Part shown: positions 33,594 to 53,000 of the stretch, piece by piece
Position numbering within the stretch: the stretch's first letter is position 1
Layout of the letters: every line of letters starts with the position of its first letter
NCBI GenBank assembly: GCA_018350325.1
Contig: JAEVLN010000001.1
Span: forward strand, 1,849,501 to 1,913,500
Direction: 5' to 3'
Length of the DNA: 64,000 nt
Source: Globodera rostochiensis
Taxonomy: Eukaryota; Nematoda; Chromadorea; Rhabditida; Heteroderidae
The notes under the pieces: generated by a model
What the model saw: only the letters and a program-made list of their open reading frames with translations
Databases searched by the model: none
What the model was told of the DNA's origin: nothing
Made by a program: the position numbers and the translations under genes

Positions 33594-34980
33594 CAATTTT
33601 TTTTGATCTGTTTCTTTTTGATCAAAACTGATCGGGCCATGGGTCATTCATTAGCTTTGCCAAAAGTCATTAACAAATTCTTTCATTCATTCATTTAATT
33701 GTCTTTCAACAAATTGTGCACCTTTCATTGATTGTCTATATTTATTATATTTATCAAAAAAAGCAAAGCTTTATGGTCAGGAATAGATTGCCACAAAGTT
33801 TGTGGCCGCTGGATTGATCAACGCCCCCCGAGGGGACAGGCGCTGACAAATGTCGTGGAGACGAGCAAAACAGTTGTTGTTGTTGTTGTTGTATGTCTCT
33901 CGGAGGGTGAAAGTGGCGACACTAATACATTTTATGCTCTGGTACAATTCAGTACCGAAGCCCGAGTTCCAGAAATCCTGGGATTTGGGATTTTCCGAAC
34001 ATTCTAAAGCCTAGGCTTTTACTGAGAAAAAAATTAAAAAATCCCAAGGGTTCCCTTTTTTTTTTGAAAATTTTTTTGCCTGCCCCATGCACTGGTTTTG
34101 CCAGGTTTAAATTTGGAATGTGTGGGTGTGTGGGGGGACTGAATTGTTCGGGGGCTCGTCGACAAATTTATTTTTGTCCTGTGGGGGCTGCTGCTGGCTG
34201 AAATCAAATCTGTCCCCCGAGGGGGGGCGGGGGGGGGGGGTTGTTGGGCATATAATACACTTTGGCCTCCTCCCCCACTTTTTCCACTTCTTTCAATGTT
34301 TTCGCCTCGGGCAAAATTGGAGGCTATTCCCGCCCACTCCCCCCCCCCCCCCGGGCGCTCAATTGCTTGGCCATTTTAGTTCAATTCCTCCGTTCTAAAA
34401 CGGGCCAAAAGCCCAACAAATGTGTGGACATTTCTTTTTTATTGGAAATTATATTAACTAAAAAGTGCCAACATTTTCACATTTAACCCGAATTTAATAC
34501 ACTTTCATTCCTTCATTTTTCTACTCTCGACCCATTTTTAGTGCCGGATATTGTCAAAATGCCGTTTTTTGAACGAAAAAAACAATCTTTGCCCCCTTAG
34601 GGGATGACTGCTTCACAACAAACATCCGCCGACAAATGGTCACACACTTTTTTAAGCATCCAACTTCCGAGTGTGGCACAATAAGCGATGCGAATGGGGC
34701 GGATGGATGACGGTTATGTGCCACCATCGGCGCGGCTTCCCCCCCCCCCCCCCCTTTCCCCCGAGGGGTTTAACTGAATACGTCCAGCAGCAACAGCAGA
34801 GGAATTGTTGTCATGGAAAGAAGAAGAAGAAGCTGAGAGTCTTGAGGGTGAGGCGTAAGAAGGAAGCGCCGTTTCCCCATCTGCTGCTGGAGGCCAACCA
34901 ACAGGTTATCTCCCTGTGTTGTGTGCTGCCCCCGTTCTGTGAGCCCTCCGGCGAGCGACCGGACGGGAGAAGATTCTGCC
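33594..34980. other. Intergenic, no gene seen
   Basis: AT-rich at first, then C and G runs (34200-34240, 34340-34355, 34740-34756) and the palindrome CCCC-(T/C)(G/T)A-GGGG at about 34214, 34601 and 34757. No exon recognised. Confidence 0.5.
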
Positions 34981-35004
34981 TGACGTAACGAGGGATAAGC
35001 CCTG

Positions 35005-35420
35005 CTGATTGCCTGAGGCAGTTAGGGACGGATTCTAAATGCCTGAGGCAGTTTGGACGGATTTAGATGCCTGAGGCAGTTTGGACAGATTGCAAATGCT
35101 TGAGGCAGTTAGGGACGTGCCTGAGGCAGTTAGGGACGTGCCTGAGGCAGTTAGGGACGTGCCTGAGGCAGTTAGGGACGTGCCTGAGGCAGTTAGGGAC
35201 GTGCCTGAGGCAGTTAGGGACGTGCCTGAGGCAGTTAGGGACGTGCCTGAGGCAGTTAGGGACGTGCCTGAGGCAGTTAGGGACGTGCCTGAGGCAGTTA
35301 GGGACGTGCCTGAGGCAGTTAGGGACGAATGCCTGAGGCATTTAGCGGATTCTAAATGCCTGAGGCAGTTTGGACAGATTGCAAAGGCTTGAGGCATTTA
35401 GGAACGAATGCCTGGAGGCA
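35005..35420. repeat. 21-bp minisatellite (GCCTGAGGCAGTTAGGGACGT)
   Basis: About eleven near-perfect tandem copies at 35096-35325, with diverged copies on both sides containing TTTGGACAGATTGCAAATGC. Both strands read open across the perfect core, producing apparent repeat proteins (EAVRDVP, CLRQLGT, TASGTSL) that are not supported as genes. Confidence 0.9.
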
Positions 35421-35429
35421 GTTAGGACC

Positions 35430-35717
35430 GGGTTCTGAATGCCAAAGGCACTGAAGGTGTCCGAAATGCCAACGCTTGCGGGGAAGTGCCATAATATTCA
35501 TTTTTTCTCCATTCTTCGACCCGTTCTTCCCCCTCAAGGCATTAATATTCTTGCGTGGGTGGGGGGTGGGTGGGTGGATGTTTGGAGAGGGTGGCGTGAG
35601 TGGGGACAAAGCGTGAGGAATGTGGGCGTTGTGGGGGAGGAGAAAGGACTGAAAATGGCAGAGATAAGAGAAGAGGAGGGGCCCCTCGGGGGTTGGGGGA
35701 GGGAAGTCCATTCTCAT

Positions 35718-35750
<33 letters not shown>

Positions 35751-36810
35751 GTACCCCCACAGCCTCCCCCGCCACCCACAACAAACCACTCACTCCTCCA
35801 CCCACCCACTCACCCCCCGAGGGGCTAATCGATGCGACGATGTCCGTCCGCCCGTCCGTCCCCCACACTCACCAGCCAGCCCCTCGGGGGCAAAATGCTC
35901 TGCCCGCAAAACTCCGTTTCATTCGCCCGCCGCCAAAGGCATCCCCCCCCCCCCCCCACACACCGCAGGGGAAGATATTTAATCGCTTGCCCAAATGTCA
36001 GCGCCATTGGCGGAATTCCGTTTTTTTTCCCCCCACAATTCTCTCTGTTTTTATTGTAGAAATTTTTTGTGCCCTCTGGGAAACCCGGGTCCGGATTAAA
36101 ATTATGCCGGAGGGATTATAAAACTCGGAACTGCAACATGCTGGACTCGGCGCCGGAGGCGGCGGCCGGTCCGTTTCCGGACATTAATTAGCACCTAAAC
36201 CATGCTCCCCCCCCCTCCCATTTTCGATTCCTCCAAAAATGCCGCTTTTCCGACACCCGCCGAAGAAAATTCCCAAAAAATTTACCTCAATAAGGATCCG
36301 GTCGTTTCGGCACCGACCGTTTCGGCACCGACCGTTTCGGCGCGATCAGTCATAACCTTTATGACGTTTAAACCTTGCCGGCGCCGAAACGATCGGCGCC
36401 GAACTGACCTCCGACCGATTTTGTCCCATGCGACAAAATGCGTGTCCTTTCGATCATTTTTATTCATTGCGCACACTGATCAAATCATTCACTTTGGGGG
36501 AGGGGGCGGGCGGGGGCGATTGTTTTTGTTGCCCAATTTTTGGCTCAATTTTGTCAAAGTGCGCGGGGGTGGCGGACCGAATTTTTTTTTGGGGGGGGGG
36601 GGGGGGAGCTAAATTTGTGGGTTTTCGATCGATTGAATGTTGGAGGGGAGGGGGGGGGGGAATGTCCCCGTCCCCGCCCAAAATTTTCCCCTTAATATAA
36701 GTGTCCTCTTATATGGAACCGAAAATTCCCGATCACATGGCCAATCTGTTCTCATGTACACGAGAAATAGAGGGGGCTATATGCGCAGTTTTTCGGGAAT
36801 GCGGGGATGC
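35430..36810. other. Intergenic: CAG tract, C/G runs, short palindromes
   Basis: A (CAG)9 tract lies at 35718-35747. Palindromes CCCCTCGGGGG or the reverse occur near 35683, 35814 and 35881. At 36300-36400 three CGTTTCGGCACCGAC units face GGCGCCGAAACGATCGGCGC, forming a small inverted repeat. No gene seen. Confidence 0.6.
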
Positions 36811-36814
36811 GGGG

Positions 36815-37075
36815 GTTCCCCGAATCGTCGTCCCCGATCATTCCTTTCCCCGTCCATGATCACCCCATCCCCGTCCGTCCCCGATCATCCCTTCCCCGTC
36901 CCTGATCACCCCTTCCCCGTCCTCGATCATCCCTTCCCCGTCCCGATCAGTCCCTGATCATCCCTTTTCCCATCCCCGATCATCCCTTCCCCGTCCCCGA
37001 TCATCCTTTCCCCACCCCCGATCATCCTTTTCCCCGTCCCCGATCATTCCTTTCCCCGTCCCCACCCTTTTTGAT
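36815..37075. repeat. Minisatellite, about 20-21-bp unit (CCCCGATCATCCCTTCCCCGT)
   Basis: About twelve tandem variants, each carrying GATCA. It lies between long homopolymer runs, with no coding support. Confidence 0.85.
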
Positions 37076-38546
37076 AACATTGGTTCCGCCGTTCGCCCAT
37101 TCCCCGCAAAAACCTGTCTCCTCTTCCTTTGCTTGCCGTTCGTCCTACTCCCCCGCATTTCACTTACAAATTAGCTTTGTCCCCCCCCCCCTTCCCCGTT
37201 GTTCGTCAAATTGTGCAAAAAATCCCCCCCCCCCCCCCCCCCCCCCCCTCCAGCCCCATTAATTATGAATCTTTGTCCCTTCCGGCGCATTTCCTTATGC
37301 CATGCGACGACGACGACAAAGGCATTTTTTGTATGTGTGTGCTGTGCTCATTATTAATCCCTCAATGGCACAAATTTGTTGGGCAAATAATGCCATTCTT
37401 CGAGTTTTCCCCTCAACCACCCCCCCCCCCCCCCTCCCCCGCTTGCAGAACACAAAGTTCAAATTCCGGAAATTTTTGTTTTTGTTTATTTGTTTATATG
37501 TACTAGAGCCCCCGGACAGGATTTTCCAGGACTTTTGCTAGTAAATCCTGATCATTTCCAAATCCTTCTGATCCGGCATTTTTCAACAAACCGGGCGCTC
37601 ACTCTAGTTTGTACACACTGCCCTGTCTGTGTGCCCCCTGGGGCGCGGGCGGACAGGTTTTCATGCCATTAGCATAAAAGGGGGGGGGACTAAGAATTTT
37701 TAGCATTTTGTTGGTTCAGCATGGCTTCCGGCAAGCTTTTTCTTTTCTCCACCACTTACCCCAGCAACAGCAGCAGCACATACTCGGCTTGTGCCCCTTA
37801 TGACGGCAATTTTGCCACCTGCCCCCTATAATTTGATTCCACGCACCTTTACCCCCCCCCCCCCCCTCCGGCGACACTTTAATCCATTGCCAGTGTTAGT
37901 CGTGCCGTGCCGTTCGTTTTTTCTTCACTCTCGTCGTCTTCACCCCAAGCACGTTCTGTTGTGTGTTTACGTCAGAAGAGATTGGGGGAGGGGTGGGAAC
38001 CCTCGGGGGAAGGGGGGGGGCTGTGTTTGTGCCACCCCCTCGGGGGAGGGGCATTCATTCTCTAGCCAAACCTTGGCAAAAGATTAATCCCGCCCCCCTC
38101 CTCTGCCAAAATGCCGTGCGTTGAGAGTTGGCACGGCACCATTATTGGTGTGTTGCCGTGATCACAAATCACCGTCCTCTCCATCCCGCAGGTCTTCACG
38201 ACATAATAATGCCAACACCAAAACACGGGCATGCCCTCCGGGGGGGGGGGCATTCAACGCATGGCCGGAAATAGCGATCAATGGCAAAAAAGTTTGTCGG
38301 CTATGTGTTATCGGCAAAAATATAAATAACATCGCCTACGGCAACATCCACTTTGCCCAACTTGGCCATTAAATTTTGCGCATAAGTCCTCTCCTCGCCA
38401 ACGCACTTTTTGCGACTATTTTTAATCTTCAGCCCCTCCGGCGCTCCATCGAAACATTTCCTAATCTCAAACTGTGCATTTTCACGTTAAAGATCGATTT
38501 ACACATCCATCGTTTTGCGAACAAATTGCCATATTTTCAACTGTAA
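37076..38546. other. Probable 5' flank of the zinc-finger gene, no gene seen
   Basis: Contains a run of over 25 C (37225-37250), other C or G runs, and palindromes at about 38002 and 38036. I found no promoter motif that I can defend. Confidence 0.45.
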
Positions 38547-45690
<7,144 letters not shown>

Positions 45691-47028
45691 TGAAGACGGA
45701 CAGACTGGCAAATTCAAATTTTGCATGAATCGAAATGCCAAACCGATTCCGACCTAGCTCATGATCATCCACAATGTTAATGTATATATGATTTATTTAT
45801 ATAATTCATTTTTGGATCACTGATCAGTGATCACTGATCACTCTGCATCAGATCCTTAAGATCTGCTAACATAGACAAAACGCCAAACAAAAAATTCAAA
45901 CACAATATTTTTTTAAGTCGCAATCATCTGTGTAACCCATCTGTGTACAGTTTCCTTCCTCACTACAGTATTCTCTCTTCTACAGTTCAATATTGAATAT
46001 GATAATTCTATTTTATTATTATTTTTATTATTATGTATTACCGTGTGACTTTTTTGTCACCACTAATAAAATAATAAACAGAAAAAAATGTGTGCAAAAC
46101 AATTTTATGTTAGTTATTGCCATAGCGGAAATGTTTGGAACAAAATGTTAAAGAAAAAAGTGATCGGTACAGTATCAATCGGTACAGTATCATTGGGTGA
46201 GGGGAGGGGACAAAATTCAAATGGAATTTGTTGGCGTTATGTGCCATTCATTGTTTTTTCAGACATTCTTTTTTAACCATTTCAGACTCTTTTTTTTTCT
46301 TCACGGGGGACACGACAATAAATGTGAGTAAACAAATGTTTGTGGGGGGGGGGGCTAATGATCAATGCTTGTTGATCACTGATCAGAAAGTATCACACAA
46401 ATGAAGCGGAGGAGGGAGTGTGGTTGGGGCAGGGCATGTCGGAGATCCAATGGTAATTTCTCTCTGATTTGTCAGGAACTGATCACGAATTTGAATCGTC
46501 ACCTGATCTGATGTTTAAGTGATTTCTGGTTTTAAGATCATAAACAGATCAGATCAGGCAAAACATTTGAATGATCCAAAAAATGAATTATCTGATCAGA
46601 ATCAACGGATCTCCGACAAATCGATGGAAAAAAATTTGTGTTGAGTTAAATGGACAAAAATACTGCACGTAAATTTGATGAGAAAATGTAGAAAAATTTT
46701 GGCGAGAAAACAACAAATTTAAAATAAAAAGTGAATGGAAATCATTTGGGAAGGGAGCACAGAGAAAAAAAGAAGCCTATTGCTGACCAATGGAATAAAA
46801 TTCAAAAAAAGAAATTGTGGCAATGTGCCAAAGAGAGAATGCCAAAAATATTTGTCATAATGTTTAAACGGCGAGAGCATTTGCCACATTTTAAAGCTGT
46901 TCACACACAGTTTTGGAGACTAAGTACGCCTTGAACTCGTCGTGCCCGTGAGCATTTGGGGGGGCGCGCGAGTGTACAGCAGCAAGAGATCGTTCAGTTC
47001 AATTTTGGTTCAAATTTGGCGCGCTCAT
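45691..47028. other. Intergenic between convergent genes, no gene seen
   Basis: AATAAA sites lie near 46066 and 46073. TGATCA palindromes cluster at 45810-45850 and 46360-46610. The region separates the 3' end of the C2H2 gene from the 3' end of the ZFHX gene. Confidence 0.5.
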
Positions 47029-50000
47029 TCAGTCGCCAACGCCTTGGCCGCCCGAGATTTTGCTGTTGCTGCTTTTCTGCACCACCGTCGTTGTGCCGCT
47101 GCACTGCTTGAACTTGTGGTGCCCACCCGTTTGGCAATGCGTTTGGAATTCGGACTGGAAAAATTCAAATTGAACTGCCCCCGCCCCCCGCCGCTTCTCA
47201 CCTGTGTGCCAAATTGTTCTGAGCACCGGTTGCATTGGTAATGCGTTTGTATCAGCTTGAAATTGCCCTCGGCACCGGCACAGATCAGCTTCTGGTGGTT
47301 CTGCAACTGCTCCGACTGTTGGAATACGTTGCCGCATTGGGTACAACCCCAGCCGACCTGTCAAAAAAATTATTCAATTAGTCTAATCGATCAAAATTTT
47401 GGCATAGTGTCAAAATACGTGTACAAAATTGGGTGGTTCAATTCCAAATCCTCCTCCACCCTCAAAAAAATCAGTGCCAAAAATCACAACGCACTTCCAA
47501 ATCGACGGTGCCCGCCTCTCTGAAGTCATCGGCTTCAACTTTTTCAGCCAGTTCAGCAAGTGCCAGCCCGTCCTGCGTGAACAGTGTGGACGCACGTCGT
47601 TGTGCCATGTCGGCAAGAATTTGTTGCATGACGCCTTTGGGGATTTTGAGCGCGGGCACTGGCGTGCCAAACACCGACGGGTCGTAGAGGAGGGCCGGAA
47701 GAGCGCCTAAAAGTAAATGATCAGATCAGAATTTGAAAAAAAAATAAAATTCAAAAGTGATCGGCGTACAGTTATTGCTGATCACAAATAGTTTTTGATC
47801 AAGAATATGCTCAGAAATGTTGATCAAATCAAATTATCAGGTCTGATCAAGAGAACACGCAAAAAAGCCCTACATGAAGTTCAATGTGTCTGTTCTGATC
47901 AGAACTGATCAGAAACCCACCATCACCACCAACCAACCAACCTGATGACAGCCCGCTGGCCGCCGCCGCCGCGTACATCAGCTCGTACGGCAAGTGCTGT
48001 GATGCTGCCAGCTGTTGTTGTGCAGCCAGCATTGCGTCAATTTGTTGTTGTGCCGTCGTCGTCGTCGTTTGCGACACGTCCGCCGCCGCCGCTTCATCTC
48101 CGCCGAAGCCGGACAATGGCACTTTGACCACGCGCTTCTCCTTGTCCGCCGTGCCCCCGTTCTCTGCCTGCGGCGGTGCGCTTGTGCCAACCCCGCGCAT
48201 TTGCGCGCCCTGCTCACGCACGCGCTCCACATGTTCCGTGCCAAAAATGTGCTCCTGCATGGACAACCGTGCGCCAAACTCAACCCCGCACAGATGGCAC
48301 CGTTGGCCAGCCAAATCGCAGTGTGGCACAACAGCGGACGTGTCGTCAGAGGATTCTGTGGTGGTACGGTAGTTGGAATATAAATACAGTAAGAAGTGTC
48401 CCCGTGCTGGTGTTGAACACGACACGACAAGACGCGAACGAACCTGCTCCACTGCCGGTGCTGCTGCCACCGCCTCCGACAGATTTGCGCTCTTTGGCTC
48501 GCGCATTCTGAAACCACACTTGCACAACGCGCTTGTGCAGTCCAATCTTTTGGCCTAACGCAGCGCATTCTTGCATGGACGGCGTTTTGTAGTCGTTGAA
48601 CAATGACTTCATGATCTGTGCCCAAACATGGCCAAACATTAATTAACACGATGGACAGTGAAGTTCAAGCAGTACTCACAAACACTTGCATCGGCGTCAA
48701 ATGGGTACGAAAACGTTTTGAACAGCTTCCACTTCCGTTGCTGTTCATCAACTGTTGACCACCACTCGTCGGCGAGTGTTGCTGTTGTGCAAGCGATTGA
48801 AAGAGTGGCATCAGCGTGGCACCGGACATGCCAGAGGTGGAGCAGTACGAACCCAACGGAGAGCAAACCTGGACAACAAATGCCGGAAAAATTAAACATT
48901 TGAATTGTTTGTTTGTTCAAGCCCTACCTGAGATGAAGCTGACACATCACCGCCGGCACCGCCTGTAGCGTAATGCTCATTGGCACCCTCTTCGGAGAGG
49001 GAAAATGCCGTGGGCGACAGTGAATTGGCACCGCACGATCGGCCGCCGCCGGGCATCCATTCCTCGTGATTACTGTAATGTGCCCGTTTTTTTTTGCGCG
49101 AAATTTTGACATTACTCACTCAAGCATGGATGAAGCAATAATGCCATTGTTGTTGTTGTTGTTGTTGTTCATCGACGACTGTGTGCCGGAAGCGGCGGAC
49201 GAAACGCTCAGGTCCAACGGCTCGCCGGCGGCTGACGACGTTGGCGGCATGCCTTTGGCCCGTGGCAACGTGCCGCCGCCGCTGCCGCCAGCCGCTTCCG
49301 TTTCTTCCGTTGCCGGATGGCAATGGCGGCACAAATGCTTTTGAAGCGAGTGCCGACTCGGCAACAGCAGCTGATCACAGGTGGCACAACGTTTGTTGAG
49401 CAGTGACGGTGCGTCCACTTCAGCTTTGATCTGATCAATCGAAGGAATAAATGGAGAAGAGTTGGTTAAGAATGAGTAAATGTGATCTGATCTGATCTAT
49501 CTGATCTGATCTGTGAATGAGACTGAAAAAAATTCTGATCAAAAAAGTCACCTCATTTTTTTGTTGCTGATGTTCCTCACCCGCCGGTGGCGGCGGCAAC
49601 AAATTGTGCTGAGCGGCAACCAATTGTCGGAGCAGTTCCTGCGTGCTTTGCTCCATCGTGAACATTGCCTCAGCACCAGCTGTGGTTGTGTTGCAGTTGT
49701 TGTTGTTGTTGTTGGTGCTGTTACTGCTTGTCCTTCCGCTGCCGCCACTGCTGTTGTGCTGCTGCTGCTGTTGCTCCTCCGGCTCACCGTCCATCATCGG
49801 CCCGTGCTGCTCCGACTTGAGCAAATGCTGTTCATCACCAGCATAGCACACGCGCTGTTGGTGCTGGATCAACTCCAAATAGCGCTGGAACACCTGTGCA
49901 CATTTGTTACATTTAAGCAATTAAATTTTTAATTATTTAAAATAATTTAAATGAGAGTCCAATCTCGATCTCATAATGATCAGAACTTGACCCTTTATAG

Positions 50001-53000
50001 GTAATTAACGGACTAATAACGACAATAACTCACTAATTTGCAGCGAACGCATTGGAAATTAGCGGACGAAGTGCGCACAAAGCGTTGCTGCTGTTGTTGT
50101 TCAGTGACGGCATTTTGATTGTTGGCGGCGGCGGCGGCATGCAACGGGTGGAGATGGTGCTGCTGAACATGTTGAACTTGATGATGCTGCTGATGGTGCT
50201 GCTGATCAACCGACTCATGGCCACCAGCTGCTGACAGGTTGGCCTGCAACAACAAGTGCGGCTGCTGTTCGAACACCTTGCGCGCCTTTTGTCGCGCATT
50301 CTGGAACCAGACGACGATCACCCGCGGCGACAATCCTTCAAATTCAAAATGATTAATGATTGATAAATCGATCGATTAAGAAAATAAATATACTTCGATC
50401 AAATCAATCATCAATAGACAATCAGCAAAGTTGATCATTAAAGTCAAAAGATCAAACCGATCCGATCAGTGAAAAGTGATCAGAAGAGTTGTGATCAGTG
50501 AAAAGTGATCAGAAGAGTTGTGATCAATGAAAAGTGATCAGAAGAGTTGTCCGATCAAAAAAGTGATCAGTTAAAGTCAACTGAATGAGTGATTATTGAG
50601 CCTTACCCATCTTTTTGCTGAGCATCTCCAGATCGTCGTCCTTTGGGTATGCCTGTTTGTCGAAGAACTGCTGCAGCGTTCTCAGCTGGAAGTCCGTGAA
50701 GCGTGTTCGATTTGCCTGAACCTTTTTTATTGTACGCTTAAATATGGAAAATTTTTTGAAAACTTTGCTTGGCATTATGTCAACTTTTTATATTGTTGGC
50801 ATTATGCCACAATTCGTCTTTAAGTTAATTTAACAAATTTTAATGGTAATGAAAAATTAATTCACTCTGCGACCGCTGCCCATCGCTGTTGCTGCTGTCG
50901 TTGTTGCGCCGGATGGAACAACAGCCGCTGACGTGGACGGCACAACGCCCATTTGTGACATGTTGACGGGCGGAGTGCCAAGATTGGAAAAATGCTGTTG
51001 CTGTTGTGCCGCCGTGGATGCTGGTTGTACTGCTTGTGCTTGTTGTTGTTGTTGTTGTTGCTGTTGCTGTTGGGAGGAGGACATCAGACTGTTCAGCAAC
51101 AAATTTTGGCCCGAAAAAAGGTGGCCGAACGTGCTGCTGTTGTTGTTGCTGTTGCTACCAGCCGGCGGTAAAAACTGTTGTTGGGCCTGTTGTGCTGCAG
51201 CGGAGGCGGACGGGGAAAAGCCGTTGGAAGCATTGGCCACCGACGACGACGCCATTTGGCCAAATGATTGGAACGGAAAGGCTGAAAGCAACAGGACTAT
51301 AACCGGGAATTCGAGGAGTACCTACCTAATTCAGATCTCCCTAAACTATTAAAATTCAATGTTAAAATCCCGGAATTTCATGGATTCACTTGTAAAATGC
51401 CAAAAGCAAAATGCCACTTTTAGAGTGCCAAAAATGCTGCCGCACGCTCACCAGAGAACATTGACGCAAAATCCATCATCTGAGGCGTTGAAGCGCTTCC
51501 GGCGCCGCCACCGCTAGCGCCACCAAAGAAGGGGAACAATGGTGGCATCATCAACTGTTGCTGTTGCTGCTGCTGTTGTTGCTGAGCCGTCTTGCCAATG
51601 TTGGCCAAAAAGTTGGCGGTGTCCAGCGCGTTTTTGGCCTCATCCTCCTCCTCCTCCTCCTCTTCCTCCTCTTGGTCATGATTATGGTGGTCATCATCAT
51701 CCTCATCCGCCTTGGCATCCTCTTCCGCCATGCTGCGCGTCTCTTTGCCCGCAGTTTCTTCCCTCTCTTCCGACGGATGATGATGTTGTTCTTCCTCTTC
51801 CTCCTCCTCCTCTTCATCCTTCCGCCCCTCGGGCGCCACTTCTGTTTCTTCTTCTTCCTGTTCGCGCGTTGACCGCCCCCCTTCCGGCATCGCCTTCGGG
51901 CGCTCCTCCTTCTCGTCCTGAACCGTCTCGCTCTTCGTGCTGCTGCTGCTGTTGTTGTTGATGAGCACCTCTTCCCCCTCCGCCTCGCCCCCCTCTTCCT
52001 TTTGTGCGTCGCGGGTGCAGCTGCTGCTCCCGCCGCTGACGGGGATGATCCGGGCCTCGCCCGTCCGATGGTAGGTGGCCAAATCGATGCCCATCGACGG
52101 CGGGTTGCTGAAGTTGTACGGCGAGTCCTTGTCCCGTTGACGCTCCTTGAACAGCGTGTTGCGGAACCAGTGCTTAAACAAGCAAAATGTTTGGCATAAA
52201 GCCAATTTTTTAATTTTCAAACACCGCCTTTTTGGCGCCTCCCTTGGCATAGTGTGCCCGATCAATGGATGTTCAAAAGCTCTCACCTTGATCACCTTCT
52301 CTGGCAACTGCGCCTTTTGCGCCATCTCCTTGATCTGCTCTTCGCTTGGTGAGTTGTTGATGTCAAAGTACTGTAGAGGGATTAACACATACGGGTACGG
52401 TAGCAATTATAGGGGGGCGGACATGGGGTTGGATTACGGTAACCCAAGTAACACTACGCCTGTACGGTAGCAAATTATGGGGGGCGGACATGCGGTTGGA
52501 TTACGGTAACCTAAGTGACACTACGCCAATGTGGCATGTGCAGTAGTTTTCTCGGGGTTGGATTACGGTAAACCAAATGACACTACGCCGTACAGTAATT
52601 TTTTCGGGGTTGGATTACGGTAACCCAAATGACACTACGCCGTACAGTAGTTTTCTTCTCACCTGTCGAAGAATTTTGACTTGCTCGTCCGCAATCCGCG
52701 TGCGTGCCCGCTTCTGCGGCGACGGTGACGGCGCGTTGCTGCCGTTGGCACAACTGTAATTGCTGTAGTTGTTGTTCAATGATGCCGCGGGCGTTGGTGG
52801 ATGAACTTGTGGCATTGTGCCGTTGGAGGATGGTCCGCCAATATTGCCGCCGGCAGCAGCCATTGCGGCAGCTGCCATCAAAAAGCCGGCATCCGTTGCT
52901 GGCGAAGCGCCGGCGGCGACGCTACCAAACGCAAATTGTGGCGATGCACCAAGCAAGGAGGGCGACGTGGTGGCAGCACCGGCGGCGGAAGAGGCGGCAA

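Noticed and set aside
35035..35397. 21-bp repeats as a CRISPR array or a repeat protein gene
   Set aside because: Units are contiguous with no unique spacers, and the setting is eukaryotic. Open frames on both strands are a by-product of the unit length.
35542..37262. Several long Pro/Gly/Arg-rich open frames
   Set aside because: Composition effects of C/G homopolymers and the GATCATCC minisatellite; no exon boundaries or homology.
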